A DNA stretch of 64,000 bases from Robertmurraya massiliosenegalensis JC6 (GTDB lineage Bacteria > Bacillota > Bacilli > Bacillales > Cytobacillaceae), in NCBI RefSeq assembly GCF_000311725.1, contig NZ_HE978512.1:529218-593217 (forward strand), given 5' to 3'. The notes below the pieces were generated by a model. The model saw only the letters and a list, made by a program, of their open reading frames with translations, was not told the origin of the DNA and did no database searches. A program made the translations under genes and the position numbers. Of the stretch, positions 26,306-34,290 are shown piece by piece; position 1 is the first letter of the stretch, and each line of letters opens with the position of its first letter.

Positions 26306-27214
26306 ATGATACTAAAAGAACGGTCAGAATCAGAAGAATTATTGAGTAGGAGATATTTGCATAGGCGAATGGAATTATCTGAGAAGGAAAAGACTTACTA
26401 CTTTAACCTTGAAAAAGGCTATGAGGGTGAAAAAAAGTTTGATATCTTACTAGAAGATTTACAAGAGGAGCGATATGTTCTTAATGATTTACTATTTGAA
26501 GTAAACAATTCATTTTTCCAGATTGATACATTAATTATTTCTCAGAGAGCTATCCACCTTATTGATATTAAAAATTATGAAGGTGATTTTCGTTTAGATT
26601 CGGACAAACTTTATTCCGTAATATCTGGTAAAGAATATAAAAACCCCGCAGATCAGCTAAAACGCTGTACCACCCTTCTTCGTCAGTTACTTCAAAGCAT
26701 TAAGTACCCCTCTCTAATTGAATCTCATGTAATCTTTATCAATTCGGAATTCACTTTGTATCAAACACCCCTAGATGCCCCTTTTATATTTCCTACTCAA
26801 CTCACTCGTTTCTTAAAAGAATTAAATCAAACAGCTTCTATTCTAAACGATCATCATAAGAAATTAGCCAAAAAACTTCTTTCCCTCCACCAACCCAAAA
26901 ATCCATTTTCCACTTTACCAAAATATCATTTTGATCAACTTCAGAAAGGAATATACTGTCATCAATGCTATTCCTTTTCAATGGCTATACAGTTTCACCA
27001 TTTTGTGTGCAAAAGTTGTGGATCAATAGAGAAAATAGAAGATGCAATCTTGAGACATACGAAGGAATTCAACTTGCTATTTCCTGAAAAAAAGATCACC
27101 ACTCACAACATTTATGAATGGTGCAAAACTGAATTAAATGAAAGAACCATTCGCCGCATTTTAACGAAATATTTTACTAAACAAAAGAAAACGAATGGTG
27201 TCTATTATAAATAA
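26306..27214 (+). CDS. NERD-domain protein with C-terminal zinc-ribbon-like motif
   Basis: A 302-residue protein. Residues ~35-150 resemble the nuclease-related domain (NERD), with GYEGEKKFD, FQIDTLIISQRAIHLIDIKNYEG (the Asp...Asp-x-Lys pattern) and NPADQLKR. The C-terminal third has CHQC near residue 215 and CKSC near 232, a possible zinc ribbon, followed by a helical basic tail. The ATG at 26306 after AAAGGATG is chosen over an upstream TTG. NERD proteins are thought to process DNA or RNA; the role is not known. It stands alone, beside the tandem array. Confidence 0.82.
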   Translation: MILKERSESEELLSRRYLHRRMELSEKEKTYYFNLEKGYEGEKKFDILLEDLQEERYVLNDLLFEVNNSFFQIDTLIISQRAIHLIDIKNYEGDFRLDSDKLYSVISGKEYKNPADQLKRCTTLLRQLLQSIKYPSLIESHVIFINSEFTLYQTPLDAPFIFPTQLTRFLKELNQTASILNDHHKKLAKKLLSLHQPKNPFSTLPKYHFDQLQKGIYCHQCYSFSMAIQFHHFVCKSCGSIEKIEDAILRHTKEFNLLFPEKKITTHNIYEWCKTELNERTIRRILTKYFTKQKKTNGVYYK

Positions 27215-27360
27215 ACGCTAAAGCCGAAAAGAGCAGCCTTAATTTCAATAACATTTCTATCTTATTTTCCAAGTTACTCAAAAATTCATATGACTGACAT
27301 TTTATGCTCTATGATACTGAAAAGCTCAATGGTACATTAATTAGTAAGGAGGGAGATCTG

Positions 27361-27753
27361 ATGAGTGCTAAGCAATCTCTTGAGGTAAAATCGAAAATCT
27401 GGATCGAACTTAATGATGAAGTTGTTTTTGGACTTGGGCGCATTCGGCTGTTTCGAGAAATTGAACGAACGGGTTCCATGAGTCAAGCTGCTGCTTTACT
27501 TGGAATGTCCTATCGAGCAGCATGGGGGAAAGTAACCGCCACAGAGGAAAGATTAGCTATGCCGTTAGTGGAGCGCCAACAAGGAAATAGGAAAAAAGGG
27601 ACTACTTTAACTCCTACGGGAAAAGAACTGCTTCGACAATATGAAATCTTTCAAAAAAAAGCACAAAAAGCGGTTGATGAATTATTCGAAGACCATCTTG
27701 GGGGACTGCTACACCACCTAAAACAACATACCGATACAGAAAAAAAGATGTAA
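27361..27753 (+). CDS. ModE N-terminal-type winged-helix regulator (no molybdate domain)
   Basis: A 130-residue LysR/ModE-like DNA-binding protein. The HTH covers GLGRIRLFREIERTGSMSQA (about residues 24-43) and MSYRAAWGKV, followed by LVERQQGNRKKGTTLTPTG and a dimerisation helix. It lacks the Mop domains of full ModE, so molybdate sensing cannot be assumed. The ATG at 27361 follows AAGGAGGGAG. It converges on the formate dehydrogenase operon, a molybdenum (or tungsten) enzyme, suggesting control of that operon or of cofactor supply. Confidence 0.85.
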   Translation: MSAKQSLEVKSKIWIELNDEVVFGLGRIRLFREIERTGSMSQAAALLGMSYRAAWGKVTATEERLAMPLVERQQGNRKKGTTLTPTGKELLRQYEIFQKKAQKAVDELFEDHLGGLLHHLKQHTDTEKKM

Positions 27754-27780
27754 GGTTATCGTGTCTCCTTACATCTTTTA
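27745..27780 (+). terminator. Terminator overlapping the end of the ModE-like gene
   Basis: AAGATGTAAGG pairs with CCTTACATCTT and is followed by TTA. The stop codon lies inside the stem. The 155 bp that follow, up to the class-V gene end, show nothing else. Confidence 0.8.
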
Positions 27781-27935
27781 CTTTCAATATTTACGCAGAC
27801 ATTGTCGTTACCATGGTACTGCTATACATTAAGTTCGCTACGGTACTTTGTCGCTTCCACATTATAGTCTTAGTGTGTCTGTCAGAAAGTTGTGGCCATC
27901 AAAATAAACAATGAGCGCAGACAAGAGCCTTTACT

Positions 27936-29387
27936 TTAAAATGCAAACCACTGTTCATAGCTAATAATTGGCTCATTTTTATGCTGAAAATCATTGATTT
28001 CTGGAATGTACCGATAATCCTCTTTATATTGATCGATTTGTTCCACGATATTGCCAATGGCCTTGGCAATATATAGAACTTCCTTTTCCGTCATTGTTGG
28101 ATGTAGAGATACCCTTATCCAGCCAGGCTTTACAAGTTGATTTCCCTTATCAATTTCATTTGTTATAGCGAAGGATTGTCCTTCATCAATTTTTAATAAA
28201 TAATGTCCGTATGTGCCCGCACAAGAGCATCCACCTCTCACTTGGATTCCATGGACATCGTTTAATAGTTTAACGATAATTTGATGATGTACACCTTCCA
28301 CATAAAAGGATACAATCGGAAGTCTATCCCATCTGCGCTCTTCCAAAATTACTACTTTTTTGTTTTCCGCTAAGCGCTCAAGCAATAAATGAACCAGTTT
28401 CTTATCTTGCGCTAACATGAGTTCGCTGCCCATTTCTTCCTTTAAACAAATCGCTAATGCTGTTTTAATCGCTTGTAAAAATCCTGGGGTCCCTCCGTCC
28501 TCCCTTTCTTCAATATTAGAAATATAGGATTTTTCACCCCAAGGGTTTGTCCAAAGAACGGTTCCACCACCTGGGCGATCTGGGACTTTATTTTTGTAAA
28601 GTTTTTTAGAGATAATGGCCACCCCCATAGAACCAGGACCTCCTAAAAATTTATGAGGAGAAAAGAAGATTCCATCTAAGTATGCCTGTTGATTTTTAGG
28701 ATGCATATCAATCGGAATGTACGGAGCAGATGCTGAGAAATCGACAAAACAGATACCTCCATGACGATGCATTACTTCCGCTAATTGATGATAGGGGGTC
28801 TGTATTCCCGTTACATTCGAACAAGCTGTAAAAGAGCCTATTTTCAAAGGTCTATCACCGTATTCTTTTATGGCTTGCTCAAGCATTCTAGGAGATACTT
28901 CACCTTTCGCATCAGGGGGAATAACAACCACGTCGGCAACCGTTTCTTCCCAAGAGGTTTGATTGGAATGATGTTCCATATGTGTAATGAAAACAACTGG
29001 TTTTTGTGTCTCTCTAACTACAACTCTGTATTTTTCATGAAGGGTTAATCCTAATAATCTTTGTATTTTATGCAGAGCACCTGTCATGCCAGTTCCTTCA
29101 AAGAAAAGAAGATCACTGTCAGAAGCATTTACATGTTTTTTTATAATCGATTTTGCTTCCTTATAAGCCCATGTCATACTTTTCCCCGTAACATTTGTCT
29201 CTGTATGAGTGTTCGCAACAAAGGGACCGAATTGATGGAGAATTTTATCCTCTATTGGTTTGTATAGCCTTCCACTTGCGGTCCAGTCTGCATATAGAAT
29301 ATATTTCTTTCCATAATGAGTGTGAAAATCTTGTTTATTTCCAATGATATTTCCTCTAAAATGATGAAAATGCTTTTCTAATTCCAT
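27936..29387 (-). CDS. Class-V aminotransferase, cysteine desulfurase / selenocysteine lyase-like
   Basis: A 483-residue PLP enzyme of the NifS/SufS superfamily. The PLP lysine is in FFSPHKFLGGPGS, an upstream His in THMEHHSN fits the ring-stacking position, and a Cys-bearing loop RGGCSCAGTYGH lies near the end. It is longer than IscS/SufS (~400). The ATG at 29387 follows GAAGGAAC; the longer open frame would overlap the preceding gene. It is last in the FDH operon. FDH maturation needs a desulfurase to pass sulfur via FdhD, and this gene could fill that role or supply selenium, which is inference. Confidence 0.8.
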   Translation of the reverse strand: MELEKHFHHFRGNIIGNKQDFHTHYGKKYILYADWTASGRLYKPIEDKILHQFGPFVANTHTETNVTGKSMTWAYKEAKSIIKKHVNASDSDLLFFEGTGMTGALHKIQRLLGLTLHEKYRVVVRETQKPVVFITHMEHHSNQTSWEETVADVVVIPPDAKGEVSPRMLEQAIKEYGDRPLKIGSFTACSNVTGIQTPYHQLAEVMHRHGGICFVDFSASAPYIPIDMHPKNQQAYLDGIFFSPHKFLGGPGSMGVAIISKKLYKNKVPDRPGGGTVLWTNPWGEKSYISNIEEREDGGTPGFLQAIKTALAICLKEEMGSELMLAQDKKLVHLLLERLAENKKVVILEERRWDRLPIVSFYVEGVHHQIIVKLLNDVHGIQVRGGCSCAGTYGHYLLKIDEGQSFAITNEIDKGNQLVKPGWIRVSLHPTMTEKEVLYIAKAIGNIVEQIDQYKEDYRYIPEINDFQHKNEPIISYEQWFAF

Positions 29388-29469
29388 CTTCTGTTCCTTC
29401 CCAAACTCTTTTTCAAAGTGATGAGAAAAGCGAATCGCATTACGTACACGATTCGCTCTCCATACATTA

Positions 29470-30159
29470 CTACATGGTATAAGACTTAGGTTTCTCCTGA
29501 AGCTGCTCATCGTTTTTTTGATCTTGACCATTCACTTCGTTATACCAAAGTTCATGATGATGCTCTGCATATTCCGAATCCATATATCCTGTTGCCATAG
29601 CATTAAATGAGGATCGCTCACTTGGGTGAAATACAGTGAGGTAAACATGAACACCAAAGAATAATGTTAGTGCTAGCGCTGATATATCATGCACAACTAG
29701 CATGATGATACCTGCTGCACCGGTGAACCAGTCAAACCAAAGGGCAAATCCAGTCACCGCTAACAAAAGGCCAAATATTAATGCAAAAAGATAATACAGC
29801 TTTTGACCTGAATTATATTTCGTTTGTGGTGGAAGATCTCCACCAAGAAAGTAGTGCTTCGGTGCTGCTTTCAGCCAACCAAGATCAGATTTACTCCATT
29901 TAAACGCACTTAAAAATCCAAAGCGCTTTTTTGAAAAAATGAAATAGAGCACCGGTGCCACGACAAACAAAACAGCTCCAATGCGATGGATGAGGCGGGA
30001 AGTATGTCCTGCTGATTGATCCATTAAGGTTGAAGTTCCTTGAAAAAAGATCAAATATCCGGTAATCAGCGCCAAGACAAATCCTAGAGCTACTGACCAG
30101 TGCATCAACATGTCTATCAACTGATAGCGACGAATCAATTTATTTTGGCGCTTACTCAT
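29470..30159 (-). CDS. fdhI: Formate dehydrogenase gamma subunit (cytochrome b556)
   Basis: A 229-residue membrane cytochrome b with four helices (about 18-38, 55-75, 120-140 and 155-180). Histidines in DMLMHWSVALGF and VVHDISALALTLFFGVHVYLTVFHP can ligate two b hemes. It anchors the FDH complex and reduces menaquinone. The ATG at 30159 overlaps the end of the beta gene by 8 bp and follows GGGGAAAGG. Confidence 0.92.
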   Translation of the reverse strand: MSKRQNKLIRRYQLIDMLMHWSVALGFVLALITGYLIFFQGTSTLMDQSAGHTSRLIHRIGAVLFVVAPVLYFIFSKKRFGFLSAFKWSKSDLGWLKAAPKHYFLGGDLPPQTKYNSGQKLYYLFALIFGLLLAVTGFALWFDWFTGAAGIIMLVVHDISALALTLFFGVHVYLTVFHPSERSSFNAMATGYMDSEYAEHHHELWYNEVNGQDQKNDEQLQEKPKSYTM

Positions 30160-30994
30160 CTTCCTTTCCCCCACTTTCTATTTTTTCAAGATCACTCTCT
30201 TTATCATTGTAAGTTGCGGCAGATACGATAAAATTAGCAAGAAATCCAATTGCTGTCGCTCCCATTAATAATTGGGTCGCTGGTTTAATGACATCTTTAC
30301 GGAAGCCGATTAGCTCATTGGTTATTGGTTGTGTTGGCAAGCCATAGACCTCTGGTTTTTCTGTTAACACGTAAATATAATGGGTGCCACCCATATGTTT
30401 GTCTCCATAAACATTGGCATTCGGATAACGCTCTTTAATTTTTTCCACACGTTGATATGCTTGCTTGACAGCTTCTTCCCAATGCTCGAACGTCAAAGCC
30501 GTGGTAGGACAAGTCTGAACACAAGCAGGCATTTCCCCATTTGTAACACGGTCCTGGCAAAAATCGCATTTATTCATTTTCTTCTTTCCCGTCAACGGGT
30601 CTGATTCATACCGAGGAACATCAAACGGACAAGCCTTGCCACAATAAGCACAGCCAATGCACTTATCACTTTGAAAACCAACAAATCCATCTGCATGTGT
30701 ATACAAGGCACTTGATGGACAAACCTCTACACATGGAGCATCTGAACAATGCATGCATTGCTCCTTTTGAATCAGCCATTCAAATGTTTCTGTCTTTCGG
30801 TCATATTTCTCTGTAAATTTCATTAACATTAACGTATTAACTGAACGGTCTGCCGGGTTTTGGTACGTTCCCGGCACTTTCTCAAATTCAGTTGCAGGTA
30901 AGTTATGCCACTCTTTACAAGCTAGTTGGCACGCTTTACACCCTGTACAAAGAGAGGTATCGACTAAAATTGCCCTATCATTTTTATTAGCCAT
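30152..30994 (-). CDS. fdhH: Formate dehydrogenase iron-sulfur beta subunit
   Basis: A 280-residue electron-transfer subunit with four [4Fe-4S] ferredoxin-like cysteine sets: CTGCKACQLACKEWH, CMHCSDAPCVEVCP, CIGCAYCGKACP and CDFC...CVQTCP. A C-terminal helix (~235-258, LLMGATAIGFLANFIVSA) anchors it, as in E. coli FdnH. It starts 3 bp after the alpha stop behind GGGAGGC. The symbol follows E. coli-like naming and is not certain for this organism. Confidence 0.93.
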   Translation of the reverse strand: MANKNDRAILVDTSLCTGCKACQLACKEWHNLPATEFEKVPGTYQNPADRSVNTLMLMKFTEKYDRKTETFEWLIQKEQCMHCSDAPCVEVCPSSALYTHADGFVGFQSDKCIGCAYCGKACPFDVPRYESDPLTGKKKMNKCDFCQDRVTNGEMPACVQTCPTTALTFEHWEEAVKQAYQRVEKIKERYPNANVYGDKHMGGTHYIYVLTEKPEVYGLPTQPITNELIGFRKDVIKPATQLLMGATAIGFLANFIVSAATYNDKESDLEKIESGGKEDE

Positions 30995-30997
30995 ATA

Positions 30998-33900
30998 TTA
31001 GTTGCCTCCCTTTGTCACATTACAAATACAAGCTTTATATTCTGGAGTTCCTGTATTCGGGTCAGCTGCAGAATTGGTCACTTTATTGACTGATTCACCA
31101 TGTACCAACCCTTTATAGCCCCATCCCCATGGAACACCAATTACTTCTACTACTTGGCCATTAACGTCTAATGGTTGGATCCTGTCTGTTACCATGGCAT
31201 CAACTGCAACTTTCCCACGCGCTGTGGAAATGGTCACCTTTTCTCCTGAAGTGACGCCAAGCTTTTTCGCCAAATTTTTACTAATTTCAGCAAAGTTAGA
31301 TGGCATTAACTCATTTAATTGCGGTGTATTTCGTGTAACACCACCTGATAAGAATTGCTCTGTTACCATATACGTTGTTAAAACATATGGAAATTCACTT
31401 GCTTCCCCTGTTTTTTGGATATCTGGTAATGCAAAAGGGCGAATAATCGGATTCGATTGCTGGCTGAACATTGAATTTTGAACAGGTGATTCAAACGGTT
31501 CATAATGAGCTGGCAATGGTCCATCTGCAATTCCAGGTTCTGTAATAACAGGTGCAACTTTGAAGACATTCGGATCATAACCAGGGTTGAGCGTCATGTC
31601 CGCTGTCTCTGTTTGAATTTGTGCATATACAGTGCGGAATAAAGCGCCTTTCCCTTCTCCATTTGAAAACACCTTACTTCCCTCTGGTGTATCTGGTGCT
31701 TTATCCTTTGCGGCAACGTCCAAAATGTCATGTCCAACCCAGCTTGTTCCATTCCACTCTACAAGAGCCCGTTCTTTGTCACGAGGTTTTCCTTTCATAT
31801 CGACAGAACCTCGATTCCAAAGAACTCTCGTATTATTCGGCCAGGCAAATGTCCATTGTGAATGTAATCCAAGGCCACTCGGATCATCGTTATTATGCCT
31901 TAATGAATGGTTCCCTTCTTCTGTTATCACGCCTGTATAAAGGCCACCCATACCAGAAGAAGCTGTTCCAGGTTCTGCTTGTGCAAGCTGTGCACCTGTA
32001 CTAAGCAATTTACCTGTCTTGAGATCATAACCATTCATTTCCTTAAGGATCTGTTCCATATCAACTTCTTCTTCGCCATGAACGACATAATCCCAAGTTA
32101 AATCTAAAATCCCTCTATCTTTCGGGTCACTGCTGTTCGCATATAACTCTTTTACCCGATGCATAATTTCGTAGATAATATCCCCATCTGGTTTCGCTTC
32201 ACCTGGAGGACGTACAGCGACTGGTTTCCCTTGAATCCAACGGGCAGAGTTTGTCATCGTCCCTGCTTTTTCAAAAGCCATCGCCGCTGGCAATAAAATG
32301 ACTTCCGTTTGAATCTCTTTCGAATCCAAACCAGGATATTGCCAAAATGATGCCGTCTCTGTCTCAAAAATTTCTGACACTACAAGCATCTCTAAATTAC
32401 TCAAGCCTTTCCAAACCATATCCAGATTAGGCGTACTTACAGCTGGATTTTGCGCAAAAATAAAACCAAGCTTAAATTCATTTTGATTTAATTTTTCAAA
32501 AATCGGCACATAGTTTGCTGCTGAATCTTGCGCTCTTCGTTTTGGTAAATAATGATAATAAAATTCATTATCTGCCGTTGCTTTATCTCCATACCAAGCT
32601 TTCAATAAAGCGATTGTTTTCTTAGCTTTCGCTGTTCCAACTGCTTTGACATAATCATTAAGCGTTGGTTGAGCATCTGTAGGGATTGGCATATAACCTG
32701 GTAGAATATGTGGTAAACAAGCAATGTCTGTTGATCCTTGTACATTTGGCTCTCCGCGGTTGGCATTAATGCCTCCACCAGCCATTCCCATATTCCCAAG
32801 TAATAATTGGATAATGGCATACATTCTAATCCCTTGTACACCAACGGTTTTTTGTGTCATTCCTAAAGCATACAAAATGGTCCCAGGGCGATTTTTTGTA
32901 AATGTCTCAGCAATGAGTTTCATTTTATCAACTGGCATGCCCGTAATTTCAGATCCCTTTTCAAATGTGTATTCACTAAAGTGTTGCTTCAATTTCATAA
33001 GTACACAATTCGGATCCGTTAATGATTCTGCCTGCAATGGTTTGCCATCTGAACCAAGTTGGTATGTCCAACTATCCCTGCTATATTTGAAGCTCTTATC
33101 GTCATATCCTGAAAAGACGCCATCACTAAATGAGAAGGATGGATTGACCTTATACAGCGCATTCGTATGGGCTTTAATATATTCTTCATCATAAAGTTCG
33201 TTATCTAAAATGTATTTGACGATCGCACCTAAATAGCCTATATCTGTTCCAGGTCGTACAGGTGCGTAAATATCAGCGACCTTCGCCGTTCTATTAAATC
33301 TAGGGTCTACTACAATTAAGGTTCCGCCTCGCTTTTGCGCCTCTAATACCCAGCGCATCGCTAATGGGTGAGTCTCAGCCGTGTTATTCCCACCAATCAA
33401 AATCACTTTGGCATTTTTCATATCTGTAAAACTGTTTGTCATCGCACCACTACCGAATGAAGGGGCTAAACTAGCCACCGTTGGAGCGTGTCATATCTCT
33501 GCCTGGTGAGTATAGTTATGGATTCCTAAAGCACGGTTGAACTTCGTATATAAATACGCCTCTTCATTATCGATTTCGGCACTTCCTAAACTAAATATGC
33601 CCTCAAGACGATTAACGGTAACCTTTTTCCCATCTATTTCAACTGCGTCTGTAAATGTCTTCTCCCGCACATCCTTCACTTTATGGGCAATTTTATCAAT
33701 TGCCTCTTCCCAAGAAATAGGCTCCCATTTATCACTTCCTGGTTTGCGAACCAATGGATGGGTTAGACGCATATCAGAATTATGCATCTCTTTAAGCGAG
33801 CGTCCTTTTGGACAAAGTGCTCCTTCATTTATTGGATGCTCCTTCAACCCTTCTGTTGAAACGATTTCATCCCCTTTTACCTTGACTTCAATTCCGCATC

Positions 33901-34072
33901 CGACAGAACAGAAATGGCAAATCCCATACGATGTAGTAGCACCAGCAGTCATTAATGGGAATACTTTGTTTTCCTCTCCTGATTCGGCATGGACACGTTT
34001 CTCTGCCAAATAGGAAGCAGCAACAGATGCTGCTGTATATTTCATAAACTGACGCCTAGAAAGCTTTGGCAT
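30998..34072 (-). CDS. fdhA: Formate dehydrogenase alpha subunit, selenoprotein (in-frame TGA at codon 194)
   Basis: A single 1,024-residue molybdopterin oxidoreductase read through TGA at 33493-33491. It begins with a Tat signal (LSRRQFMKYTAASVAASYLA), then a [4Fe-4S] site CHFCSVGC...CPKGRSL. At the active site RALGIHNYTHQAEI is followed by TGA and then HAPTVASLAPSFGSGAMTN. E. coli FdnG has QARVUHGPTVASLAP at the same place (Sec196, 1,015 residues). The remaining ~830 residues contain the Mo-bisMGD domains to the end. A SECIS-like hairpin follows the TGA. The complex faces outside the membrane and oxidises formate. An automatic annotation would split it into two genes or a pseudogene. Confidence 0.93.
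33462..33493 (-). promoter_or_regulatory. Bacterial SECIS element (selenocysteine insertion)
   Basis: Counting the TGA T as 1, G15-G16 pair with C31-C32, U17 is bulged, GGCTA (18-22) pairs with TAGCC (26-30), and the loop is G23-U24-U25. The E. coli fdhF/fdnG element also has bulged U17 and loop G23 and U24 contacting SelB. The match in register is direct evidence for recoding. Confidence 0.88.
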
Positions 34073-34113
34073 ATAGTTCCTCTCCTTCTTCCAATCCTTT
34101 TCTCGTAGACGAT

Positions 34114-34241
34114 TATGTCAATTTAGACATATATAAATTAAATCGATTTTCTAACAAATAGATCTTTTTTGACATATGAAACTAGTGATCACAATAATAA
34201 ACTTCATCAATCGCTTTCTGACATATGTCAAATCTGACATA
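34114..34241. promoter_or_regulatory. Cluster of TGACAT/ATGTCA motifs upstream of the FDH operon
   Basis: TATGTC-N6-GACATA (34114-34131), TTGACATATG (34169-34178), the palindrome TGACATATGTCA (34219-34230) and TGACATA (34235-34241) are packed in 128 bp before fdhA. They look like repeated sites for one regulator, identity unknown. Confidence 0.6.
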
Positions 34242-34290
34242 ATTCCTTCAGTCAAAAACCTACAAATAAAGCTCTTTACGCTATGCGCTA

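Noticed and set aside
29388-29531. 48-residue N-terminal extension of the class-V aminotransferase
   Set aside because: It would overlap the end of the cytochrome gene, while the ATG at 29387 has GAAGGAAC upstream and starts where the homology begins.
33491-33493. Stop codon splitting the formate dehydrogenase gene, read as a pseudogene or frameshift
   Set aside because: The TGA is in frame, at the selenocysteine position, and followed by a SECIS-like hairpin; the downstream part is intact.
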